DNA of 29,778 bases. Origin: JAZLIC01 sp045617225. Its GTDB lineage: Bacteria; Bacillota; Clostridia; Monoglobales; Monoglobaceae. Below the pieces are notes generated by a model, which saw only the letters and a program-made list of their open reading frames with translations, made no database searches and was not told the origin of the DNA. Below, piece by piece: positions 24,101 to 29,778 of the stretch. Position numbers and translations under genes: made by a program. Location: positions 1 through 29,778 of the forward strand of contig JAZLIC010000097.1 of the NCBI GenBank assembly GCA_045617225.1, written 5' to 3'. The first letter of the stretch is position 1; the number at the start of each line of letters is the position of its first letter.

Positions 24101-24594
24101 ACACTTGCCCGAATTATATAGAGAAATATCCTATTGACATATATGCGGCATATAATCTAAAAAATAATACCGCCAGGAAATTTTTAAGAGCATATTTAGA
24201 AAACAATCGCATTAAGGCAGACCGTTCTCATATGATAATCGGTGACATTGATTACGATAAGTATCTGTTGCAGGTACTGAGCCTCTATAAAAACTTTGAT
24301 GCCGCAGTTTCCGCATCACAGTATATATCATCGGCAGACAACAGCCCTATATGGTATGACGCAAAGCAAGGCAGAGTCGCAATTTATGACGACTTCGGAA
24401 AGCTTTATATTATACGCACGGGAAACGATACCGTCAAGGCTCACTATATTACGGCAAGCTTTGAACAGTCCGCATATATTAAGGGAAATGTAAAAGACGA
24501 TATTTTAACCATAGATTACGGAAAATATCATATCACTATAAATGAAAAGGATAATACTGTTGAATACAGCATAAAAAATAAGCAGGGCAGTTAA
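21157..24594 (+). CDS. Large secreted multidomain protein with two DNRLRE-like modules
   Basis: A 1145-residue exported protein. Residues 1-25 form a signal peptide or anchor. Two related beta modules follow (about 33-208 and 215-365), each with a DNRLRE/CBM96-like core: NNWDDNITFATKPEG in the first, NSWEDNISYNTRPQG in the second. An Ig-like module (about 370-465), another beta region (about 475-645), a long alpha-helical region (about 650-1060) like an (alpha/alpha) toroid and a short C-terminal beta domain complete it. The plan suggests a polysaccharide lyase or hydrolase with binding modules, but I do not recognise a catalytic family. ATG at 21157 is 8 nt after GGAG (21145-21148). The frame extends upstream to 21082, before the promoter, which is not a real start. 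It is divergent from a GT-C-like gene. Confidence 0.8.
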   Translation: MKKVISALLACLILLGVIPIGVILLRPGDPGEVFRFMPVYDTYVQENHEGESGIELGDSSDSESRFTAVGNGKETYMQFRLDSIKDRDLKIESVSLRLVALSSNDASVKVNLNLFDNNNWDDNITFATKPEGNDASVDTIVMQSDAPTVYEVNITDEVKKLIKKKADAFSLHLTAMDTIADENVKIASVRNSDPAYRPCLKIITGEAVDTDLDTVQKTETAVSVSISSLSPDESGYDLTNRAGKLSIGKGSETYLKFKLNHENIKGAIVSAKLYPSSATAADMRIYLMENNSWEDNISYNTRPQGKETLIYQGNKDVYALNEIDLTDTISAEVEKKHDTVSLHIFGGEVSSTLFTDTKPELVLHVSDNPDVLAVHNASANLLGANYSESSILSDLTRNYTTDDNRTVHIDWTAYDKASDDTLPTENTGYINSYGEVTRPKWFEGDKNLIAKASISSGEAKLIREIELTLPAEEAPVYKNASFKDYIVFGNKESEKEQMFESIKTSDSKINRSSYTYRTIKRGGTMAFNLACNSEKLCYLTLKLRSDDTGSNAIVVENALPDEKGKNDGFIIDYAPKNALDDGKFLYTTYPLPLSYTEGKNFVTLRLRGSSADSLLLTPNSDSRRIYAAYLTDEPFLNINSVKAKKEDKQYTFGTITASLTKKQKGEVTSALKNSLNTLMRSQVYNEKDFPVMMNGMQTLSTNWRQKSKYDLENWKALYYHSNQSPLKNNANQFAYLKLFACAYKNPKDFDIDASKRAELLDRIVCGIDFFCRAQGLNGGFSSASNGFIGAPYPTEASYTDNEDYTVISLAEAISEIYPYLKGGDLLNEYIDLNADGINDTPRYDAWVKMLAKSKKFLDGAALNTSVTPLNMSALLTLNNTLKDMGSDEIISDADAQRYILQGTAATFKQNALLSESSFGKDTLSAISTLTAVAQRYGGDGYTECLKILEHIYETAEHFMYTKVSGKYDYPVLCMDGTLYGKNTCPNYIEKYPIDIYAAYNLKNNTARKFLRAYLENNRIKADRSHMIIGDIDYDKYLLQVLSLYKNFDAAVSASQYISSADNSPIWYDAKQGRVAIYDDFGKLYIIRTGNDTVKAHYITASFEQSAYIKGNVKDDILTIDYGKYHITINEKDNTVEYSIKNKQGS

Positions 24595-24615
24595 AACTGT
24601 CCTGCTTGTTTTTTG
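24580..24615. terminator. Bidirectional terminator after the large secreted protein
   Basis: A 12-bp stem (24580-24591 with 24596-24607, one G-T pair) is followed by GTTTTTTT on the plus strand, and by a T-rich tract on the minus strand. It covers the overlapping stop codons of the two converging genes. Confidence 0.88.
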
Positions 24616-24782
24616 ACTATTGTATACTCATCACCAAAGCGGAAGTATGGGCACTGAGAAAATGAGCCTTTTAAAAATTGTGCCATTTCGTCCTCGTCAA
24701 GGTCCATACAACAGGTATAGCAATCGTAGAACTCATCATAACAAAAGTTCACGCATACATCGCAGTTTCTCTGCTCACTCAT
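24591..24782 (-). CDS. Small Cys-rich DUF6472-family protein
   Basis: A 63-residue acidic protein with seven cysteines (7, 10, 14, 21, 24, 25, 44), arranged as CDVC, CYTCC and QCPYFRFGDEY, and the block LDEDEMAQFLKGSFS. I recognise this as the DUF6472-type small protein common in Clostridia; its function is unknown, and the CxxC pairs suggest a zinc or iron site. Its ATG overlaps the kinase stop codon by 4 nt (ATGA), so the two are translationally coupled. Its stop overlaps the end of the convergent secreted-protein gene by 4 nt. Confidence 0.85.
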   Translation of the reverse strand: MSEQRNCDVCVNFCYDEFYDCYTCCMDLDEDEMAQFLKGSFSQCPYFRFGDEYTIVKKQAGQF

Positions 24783-25675
24783 TTTATCTCTCCTTGATTT
24801 TCTTCCATATCTGAATTTAAGACTTCTTCGATTTTAGGTATTGCAGACGCCGCACCCGGTCTTGATACTGCAATAGCAGCCGCTTTTGAAGCGTTTTTGA
24901 GTGCTTCTTTTGGCGACCTTCCGCCGGCAATGCCTGCTACAAAATAGCCTGAAAACGTATCCCCTGCGCCTGTAGTATCAACCGCCTTTACCTTGTAGGA
25001 GCTTTGTCTTATTTCTTCATCACCGAAATACACACAGCCTTTACTTCCCAAAGTCATTATAACTTTAAGGTTAGGATAATTCTCTTTTCTCCAAGCCGCA
25101 AAATCTGCATCACCGCAGTAGCTTTGTGCTTCAATCTGATTTACAAAAAGGTATGTCACCTTACTGAGCGGAATTTTCTTTGCAGTTTCGTTAAACGGCG
25201 ATGGATTAAACACAATCTGCATACCCTTTTCATAGGCTTTATCTACTATGTAGCCTATATCGTTTATCTCATTTTGAAGTACAATTATATCGCCCTTTTC
25301 AAACTTATCAAGCACGCTATCTATCTGCTCTTTGGTTACCTCGGCGTTACTGCCGCTATGAACGATAATCGCATTTTCGCCGCTTGGCATAACTTGAATA
25401 ATGGCACGCCCTGTCATTTCGTCCGTTTGATTTACATATCTTGTGTCCACGCCTCTCTTTGTCATAATATCTAACAAAAAGTCACCGTCGTTGCCTACGC
25501 AACCGGCGTGATAAACCTTCTCTCCTGCCGAGGCTATGGCTATTGACTGATTAAGCCCTTTGCCGCCCGGAAAGCACTCCGCACCGTTTGCGGAAATAGT
25601 TTCCCCCGGAAGTACCATATGTTCAACTGAATATACATAATCAATGTTACAGGAACCGAAATTCAAAATCTTCAT
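24779..25675 (-). CDS. PfkB-family sugar kinase, ribokinase-like
   Basis: A 298-residue kinase of the PfkB family, complete. The substrate-side motif FPGGKGLNQSIA (about 36-47) and the catalytic, anion-hole motif DTTGAGDTFSGYF (about 238-250) match ribokinase most closely. It would phosphorylate ribose or a similar pentose or nucleoside in the cytoplasm. No ribose transporter or RbsR is next to it. The ATG follows AGAGGTAG. It is followed with a 4-nt overlap by the DUF6472 gene and preceded 42 bp upstream by the GNAT gene. Confidence 0.9.
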   Translation of the reverse strand: MKILNFGSCNIDYVYSVEHMVLPGETISANGAECFPGGKGLNQSIAIASAGEKVYHAGCVGNDGDFLLDIMTKRGVDTRYVNQTDEMTGRAIIQVMPSGENAIIVHSGSNAEVTKEQIDSVLDKFEKGDIIVLQNEINDIGYIVDKAYEKGMQIVFNPSPFNETAKKIPLSKVTYLFVNQIEAQSYCGDADFAAWRKENYPNLKVIMTLGSKGCVYFGDEEIRQSSYKVKAVDTTGAGDTFSGYFVAGIAGGRSPKEALKNASKAAAIAVSRPGAASAIPKIEEVLNSDMEENQGEIK

Positions 25676-25717
25676 AACGACTACCTCTTAAAACTTTTTC
25701 TAAATCCCATAAAACAG

Positions 25718-26344
25718 TTAGAAAAGTTGCGTAGGTAACTTTAACTTTTCCTTTGGCGGAAAAGTTTTATCAAATTCCTCCGCCTTCGCTTCGTCAACAA
25801 AGTAAACATCAGGCGTTTTATATTCGCCTGTGATACCGTCCAAATAACCGTCAAGCAACTCCTTGCACAAAAAGAATGATGCGTCCTCGCCCTCGGGCAA
25901 GCCGTGATAACAGATATTATAATCCGAGGCATAAGTAAATCCACACTTTCCGTAGAAGTCAATATTGCCCTCAAAACACAACGCACCTACACCATACTCT
26001 TTCGCCCTTTCAAGAGCAAAATCAAGAAGTATCTTGCCATAACCTCGGTACTTATACTCAGGTGCTATACAGATAGGTCCCATAGTGTGAATTGGAATTT
26101 CTCTGCCGTCATCGGCAAAAATCTTCGCTTTGAAAAACACCACCTGACCGATAATCTTTTTATCCTTTTCCATAACATAATTCAGCTCCGGGATAAAGTC
26201 GCTGTCCTCTCGCATAATATGCAAGAGATAATGCTCCAAACACCCGGGACGGTATACATTCCAAAAGGACTCTCGCACCAAGTTTTCTACTTCTCTTTCC
26301 TCGCTTTTCTTTTCCAACCTGATAATATAACTATTTTTATTCAT
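25718..26344 (-). CDS. GNAT-family N-acetyltransferase (YhbS-like)
   Basis: A 208-residue acetyltransferase. The acetyl-CoA motif is PEYKYRGYGKILLDFALERA, preceded by HTMGPICIAP, and FYGKCGFTYASDYNI follows, as in YhbS-type proteins. The C-terminal about 60 residues are acidic and end KLKLPTQLF. ATG at 26344 is preceded by GGAGG at 7-8 nt; the open frame upstream to 26374 is not needed. It has its own promoter at 26491-26519 and a leader of about 140 nt. Substrate unknown. Confidence 0.88.
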   Translation of the reverse strand: MNKNSYIIRLEKKSEEREVENLVRESFWNVYRPGCLEHYLLHIMREDSDFIPELNYVMEKDKKIIGQVVFFKAKIFADDGREIPIHTMGPICIAPEYKYRGYGKILLDFALERAKEYGVGALCFEGNIDFYGKCGFTYASDYNICYHGLPEGEDASFFLCKELLDGYLDGITGEYKTPDVYFVDEAKAEEFDKTFPPKEKLKLPTQLF

Positions 26345-26490
26345 TATTTTTCCTCCTGAAAATTGATAGTTCAAGTATGGGAGGTCAGAATTGTGTCTAA
26401 CCTCCGTTAGCGCACAATATCCGCTTTTTTGTACTTAATCAAAAAGCACTTCTCCTTTAAATAAATAATTTCGGACTGTGTCCTTACTCA

Positions 26491-26519
26491 GTATACAATA
26501 AAACAATTTTTCAGTCAAG
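26491..26519 (-). promoter_or_regulatory. Promoter of the GNAT-kinase-DUF6472 unit
   Basis: On the minus strand, -35 TTGACT (26514-26519), 17-bp spacer and -10 TATACT (26491-26496). The predicted start is near 26484, leaving a leader of about 140 nt that holds an AAAGGAG followed at 9 nt by a TTG and an 11-codon frame. Confidence 0.8.
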
Positions 26520-26527
26520 GGTGGACA

Positions 26528-26716
26528 TTATTCCTCCATTTCAATATAGATTTCTTCCGCATCTATCTGCGCTTTCTTTAATCTATCTTGTGCAGCTATA
26601 ACCAACCTTTTAAACTCCGCAAAATTTTCTTCATTTTCTAATGCGTCATCAATCAACCATATGGCATCGGTCGCACCGTTAAACACCGTAGTATACATTT
26701 TTTGATTTACTTTCAT
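26528..26716 (-). CDS. Small conserved-looking protein of unknown function
   Basis: A 62-residue acidic protein beginning MKVNQKMYTTVFNGATDAI and ending EEIYIEMEE. I do not recognise a function; similar short helical proteins appear in clostridial genomes and phages. Predicted mostly alpha-helical, with no signal peptide or cysteine. ATG at 26716 is preceded by GAGGG at about 8 nt, better supported than the GTG/TTG-type upstream extension to 26755, which would enter the RNA terminator. It follows the structured RNA candidate and may be made by read-through. Confidence 0.6.
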   Translation of the reverse strand: MKVNQKMYTTVFNGATDAIWLIDDALENEENFAEFKRLVIAAQDRLKKAQIDAEEIYIEMEE

Positions 26717-26736
26717 TCTCAAATCCCTCTTAAAAT

Positions 26737-26772
26737 AAAAAAATGCGCAGCCCATATCTCAGAGCCACGCAC
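26737..26772 (-). terminator. Terminator of the structured RNA
   Basis: On the minus strand, GUGCGUGGCUC (26772-26762) pairs with GGGCUGCGCAU (26753-26743) over 11 positions with several G-U pairs, followed by seven U (26743-26737). It separates the RNA from the 62-residue gene that starts 21 bp later. Confidence 0.8.
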
Positions 26773-26926
26773 GAAAAACATACGACTCTGACATAAGGTT
26801 GCTACACCAATACACATTACTTCCCATTACAAAGTTATGATAAGCCAGAGTGTACGCTTTTACCTATTAGCGTACACTTTGTAACAGGAAATATACTTCA
26901 TCTATTATAAATGTGTATTATGTAGC
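26737..26926 (-). ncRNA. Candidate structured small RNA, possibly 6S-like
   Basis: A roughly 190-nt leftward transcript is predicted from its own promoter (26933-26961) to its own terminator (26737-26772), with no plausible reading frame inside. Its first about 126 nt fold on themselves: 26921-26926 pairs with 26801-26806, 26911-26919 with 26809-26817, the region around 26880-26893 with 26820-26835, and 26869-26877 with 26838-26846, under a 12-nt apical loop. The 5' end pairs with the far arm, making a closed rod interrupted by a bulge of about 16 nt on the 5' side (which contains UAUAAU) and another on the 3' side. Size, closed rod and isolated transcription resemble 6S RNA; a leader regulating the 62-residue gene is the alternative. 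The family is not proven. Confidence 0.6.
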
Positions 26927-26932
26927 ATAATA

Positions 26933-26961
26933 AGTATAACAAATTTAGGTAAAATTTGCAA
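26933..26961 (-). promoter_or_regulatory. Promoter of the structured RNA
   Basis: On the minus strand, -35 TTGCAA (26956-26961), 17-bp spacer, -10 TATACT (26933-26938). The first purine at the right distance is the G at 26926, exactly the base that opens the closing stem. Confidence 0.8.
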
Positions 26962-26962
26962 C

Positions 26963-26990
26963 AAAAAAATCTGCCCGAAGGCAGATTTTT
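26963..26990 (-). terminator. Terminator of the GH3-esterase unit
   Basis: A stem of 8 GC-containing pairs (26968-26975 with 26980-26987, loop CGAA), extended by A-T pairs, is followed on the minus strand by a T run ending at 26963, one base before the promoter of the structured RNA. It begins 10 bp after the esterase stop. Confidence 0.9.
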
Positions 26991-26999
26991 ATTATCTTT

Positions 27000-27695
27000 T
27001 TACTTTTCCCAACTATCGCCGAAATACTCGCTAAACGTTTCTTTTACCTCTGAGAAGTCCTCTCGCACGGTATTTATAAGTATGTCCATCAAATCCGTTT
27101 CTTCGTATGTCTTCTCGATTGCATCGTTATGCATCGCCCCTTCAAAGACAGTAAACTCTGCCTTTCCGCCGGCGTTTTTCACTGCATCTACCATCATTTC
27201 GGAATATATAAGCGGAACTGTATCATCTTTTGAGCCGTGGTATGTATAAACAGGCGTTGTAATCAAATTAGGCGCCCTCCAAGAAGCTCCGCCGCCGCAT
27301 ATTGGGGCAATTACGGAAAACTTATTGGGAAAGCACATTCCCATTTCCCAAGTCCCAAAGCCGCCCATAGAGCCGCCGGTTATTGAAAGGCGTGACATAT
27401 CCGCCTTATACTTTTTTGCGACCTTTTCAATCAGGGCCATCAACTCGCAAGGCAGATTTATCCATTCAAGTTTTTCGTGACACTGGGGTATAAGTATAAT
27501 CGCCGGATACTCGTATCCTTCCTTAATCAATCTCGGCAGTCCCAAACGATAAAGGTTTTCTATCCTTGTTCCTCTCTCGCCTGCACCGTGAAGGAATGTA
27601 ACCATCGGCAAATTTTCGCCGCCGTTTTCGGGCAGGTAAACCACATAATTTATATGTTCATTTTCTTTCCTTAAATATGTTTCTGTAAGTTTCAC
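27000..27695 (-). CDS. Alpha/beta-hydrolase esterase (dienelactone hydrolase / feruloyl-esterase-like)
   Basis: A 231-residue cytoplasmic hydrolase with a complete catalytic triad: serine in GGSMGGFGTW, aspartate in GSKDDTVP and histidine in GAMHNDA. The oxyanion-side motif MVTFLHGAGERG is also typical of PHB-depolymerase/feruloyl-esterase-like proteins. It may remove acyl groups from plant oligosaccharides, consistent with the GH3 gene just upstream. GTG at 27695 is chosen, 7-8 nt after GAGGAAA; the upstream extension to 27746 overlaps the GH3 gene. The exact substrate is unknown. Confidence 0.88.
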   Translation of the reverse strand: MKLTETYLRKENEHINYVVYLPENGGENLPMVTFLHGAGERGTRIENLYRLGLPRLIKEGYEYPAIILIPQCHEKLEWINLPCELMALIEKVAKKYKADMSRLSITGGSMGGFGTWEMGMCFPNKFSVIAPICGGGASWRAPNLITTPVYTYHGSKDDTVPLIYSEMMVDAVKNAGGKAEFTVFEGAMHNDAIEKTYEETDLMDILINTVREDFSEVKETFSEYFGDSWEK

Positions 27696-27720
27696 TGTTC
27701 GTTTCCTCTTTCGTCTTAAA

Positions 27721-29778
27721 TCATTTCTTTTTAAGTGCGGTGACATTCATATAATCAAAGGCCTCGGAAAAATTAAATGTTATCTCTTTTTTATCTTCCG
27801 GAAGCTCCATTAACGCAGTCTTTTCGCTTTCGGTTGCCGCCTGCGTCAACACGCAGTTTACGAACTTATCATCGGAATATACACCGATTATATACTGTGC
27901 AAGAGGCGAGCCTGTTGTCATAAATTTAAGCTCCAACGCATCAGCGTCTTTAAACTCATACTTTCTGTCGGATACCACATTTTCGGTAGTATAAACGGCG
28001 GCAAAGTCCTCTCTCTTAATAGTTGAAACCGGCACTACCTCACGACTCAACGCCGGTGATGTGAGCATAAACCTTAATAAATTCTTTGCACACTTCCTTA
28101 AATGCTCTATACTCAGGCTTCCGTCTTTAAGAGAGGCTGTTAAGTTATCGCTAAAATCCTTTGCGGAATCGGTAACCATATAAACATCGTTCTGTGCCAG
28201 GTTCATTGACGCTAAGTCCTTATTCTTTTCATCAATCGGTGTTTCAACAGACATACGGGGCCACCAATCGGACATTACAAAGCCTGTATATCCCCACTCA
28301 TCTCTGAGGACCGAGGTGCAAAGGTCATATGTTGAATGTGTATATATACCGTTTAAGCGATTATATGCGGTCATTACAGATGTTGCCTTGCCCTCCTTAA
28401 CCGCTATTTCAAATGCCTTTAAGTAAATTTCCCTGAGTGCTCTTTCGGACACTACGGAGTCCTCACCGTACCTGTTCGTTTCCTGTGAGTTGCAGGCAAA
28501 ATGCTTTATACAACCTGAAACACCTGCCTCTGCAAGTCCTCTTGTGCAAGCAGCTGCCATTTTCCCTGTGAGGTATGGGTCCTCTGAAAAATATTCAAAA
28601 TTTCTTCCGTTAAGAGGATTTCTGTGGATATTCATTCCCGGTGCCAGGAGTATATCTATGTTGTTTGCCCTCATCTCTATACCGATATAAGAATGTAACT
28701 CCTCTACCAGGGCATCATTCCAGGTAGAGGCAAGGCAAGTTCCGTTAGGAATAAGTGTAGCGTGATGTCCTGTATCCATTCTGACGCCCGACGGTCCGTC
28801 CGTGCAACATACAACGGGAACACCCTTCTTTAAAAGACTGTCGGTAACACCGCCGATTGCACCGCCTGTTCCTCTTGTAACCTTTGGACTATCCATACCC
28901 TCACCCTTTACAATACAGGTCAGGTCCTCTATACTCAGTTGAAGGACAAATTCGTCCAATGTGTTTTTGCCGTCCTTAACATCTTTTAAAGTGATACCTT
29001 TATCCTCTATCGGTGCAGGGGCAGTGCTTATATGCTCCATCATACGTGCGTTTAAATCATAATCTCTTGTCCTTATACTCTCGTAAGTGATTTTAAATCC
29101 ATCGCCGTCTTTAACAGGCTTCATTCTGTCAAAAGCATCAACCGGTGCAAGCACCTGACGAAGTTTTTCGACCGTTTTATCCGCACCTAAACTAAATGCA
29201 AAGACCTCCCTTGCGTCACGCACATTCTCGCCTGCAAATATTTTATACTCGCCCTTTTCCAATATGTAAGAGAAGCTGTCCGTATCATCATATGACGCCA
29301 TAGAGCGTGCAGGGAGCTTAATAACAATTCTTTCTTCTTCTCCCGGAGCAAGAGTCCCGGTCTTTTTATATCCGCCAAGCTCACGCACGGCTTTTCCGAG
29401 CCTTCCCTGCGGTGCGGAGTAGTAGACCTGCACAACGGTTTTACTTGGCACTGCGCCAATATTTTTTACATCTGCATATACTGTCACGGTATCGTCTGTG
29501 ACATCACATTTATAACTATAATCAAATTCTGTGTAAGACAGACCGTAGCCGAAGGGATAGATAACCTTATCCTTTGCAAAAGTTTCAAAGTATCTGTAAC
29601 CTACATAAATATCTTCCTGATAGATATTTATGTTTACATCGCCGTAATTCTTGGTTGAGGGATAATCATTTATGTCATATGCAATAGTGTCGGTAAGTCT
29701 GCCCGATGGCGAAACTGCCCCCAAAACAACATCTGCAAAAGCATTTCCGCCCTCCATACCGCCTTGCCAGCAATAAAG
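27721..29778 (-). CDS. GH3 beta-glycosidase with permuted domain order, 5'-truncated by window edge
   Basis: The frame stays open to the window end, where LYCWQGGMEGGNAFADVVLG is clearly the middle of a GH3 C-terminal (alpha/beta) domain, so the gene starts beyond 29778; an ATG at 29757 is internal. The visible 685 residues run: end of the GH3 C domain, ending in IYPFGYGLSYTEF, then a fibronectin-III-like domain (about 85-190), then the TIM-barrel domain normally at the N-terminus, with KHFACNSQE and the nucleophile aspartate in FVMSDWW (codon 28267-28269). This reversed order is known from ruminal and gut Clostridia beta-glucosidases. No signal peptide is visible in this part. It likely cleaves beta-glucosides or xylosides. 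The esterase follows 25 bp downstream. Confidence 0.92.
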   Translation of the reverse strand, partial: LYCWQGGMEGGNAFADVVLGAVSPSGRLTDTIAYDINDYPSTKNYGDVNINIYQEDIYVGYRYFETFAKDKVIYPFGYGLSYTEFDYSYKCDVTDDTVTVYADVKNIGAVPSKTVVQVYYSAPQGRLGKAVRELGGYKKTGTLAPGEEERIVIKLPARSMASYDDTDSFSYILEKGEYKIFAGENVRDAREVFAFSLGADKTVEKLRQVLAPVDAFDRMKPVKDGDGFKITYESIRTRDYDLNARMMEHISTAPAPIEDKGITLKDVKDGKNTLDEFVLQLSIEDLTCIVKGEGMDSPKVTRGTGGAIGGVTDSLLKKGVPVVCCTDGPSGVRMDTGHHATLIPNGTCLASTWNDALVEELHSYIGIEMRANNIDILLAPGMNIHRNPLNGRNFEYFSEDPYLTGKMAAACTRGLAEAGVSGCIKHFACNSQETNRYGEDSVVSERALREIYLKAFEIAVKEGKATSVMTAYNRLNGIYTHSTYDLCTSVLRDEWGYTGFVMSDWWPRMSVETPIDEKNKDLASMNLAQNDVYMVTDSAKDFSDNLTASLKDGSLSIEHLRKCAKNLLRFMLTSPALSREVVPVSTIKREDFAAVYTTENVVSDRKYEFKDADALELKFMTTGSPLAQYIIGVYSDDKFVNCVLTQAATESEKTALMELPEDKKEITFNFSEAFDYMNVTALKKK

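Noticed and set aside
26737..26926. tmRNA, RNase P RNA or SRP RNA as identity of the structured RNA
   Set aside because: The tRNA-like ends and tag frame of tmRNA, the conserved cores of RNase P RNA, and the GGAAGCAGC-type tetraloop helix of SRP RNA are all missing.
1..29778. CRISPR array, prophage or insertion sequence
   Set aside because: No regularly spaced direct repeats, Cas genes, integrase, transposase or phage structural genes are seen on either strand.

Overview
The window comes from the chromosome of a low-GC, Gram-positive bacterium of the class Clostridia, most likely an uncultured, fibre-degrading gut lineage. The evidence is the rpmH-rnpA-yidD-yidC-jag block, a WalR-type regulator, DnaD and DnaI/DnaC-type helicase-loading proteins, frequent TTG and GTG starts behind strong Shine-Dalgarno sites, intrinsic terminators after most units, and xylan/glucan-active enzymes (a GH43 xylosidase and a domain-permuted GH3). 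I cannot name a species. There is no phage module, CRISPR array, rRNA or insertion sequence. This is core chromosome around dnaA.

Left part (1-4.9 kb). Two tRNA-Ser genes (GCU and UGA) share one leftward promoter and one terminator. A rightward cell-wall group follows: an M23 (LytM-type) peptidase, a WalR-like response regulator without a kinase, rlmH, and a secreted L,D-transpeptidase. This looks like a contracted wal locus. An XRE regulator then faces away from a SLOG/DUF1273 protein, and two palindromes lie exactly on the latter's predicted promoter.

Middle (4.9-19.1 kb). A leftward operon argD-argF-GNAT-asnS-TPR-GH43 joins arginine synthesis, asparaginyl-tRNA synthesis and a xylosidase. 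The leftward rpmH-rnpA-yidD-yidC-jag operon and the rightward dnaA-mnmE-dnaD-dnaC operon diverge from a 372-bp AT-rich gap at 14043-14414. That gap is the usual place for oriC, but it holds no canonical DnaA box, and dnaN is not next to dnaA. The rightward operon gathers initiator, DnaD and helicase loader in one unit.

Right part (19.1-29.8 kb). A polytopic GT-C-like membrane protein and a very large secreted protein (two DNRLRE-like modules, an Ig-like module, a helical domain) are transcribed divergently from back-to-back promoters. Next come a small Cys-rich DUF6472 protein, a ribokinase-like kinase, a GNAT protein and a 62-residue unknown protein. A roughly 190-nt structured RNA candidate follows, with its own promoter, a long rod-like fold and a terminator; a 6S-like RNA is the leading idea. 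An esterase and a GH3 glycosidase, whose domains are in permuted order and which runs off the window end, close the region.

Almost every unit has a sigma-A-type promoter with a 17-bp spacer, and these promoters were used to correct several gene starts. All coordinates and motifs were read by eye; no database search, folding or skew calculation was run.
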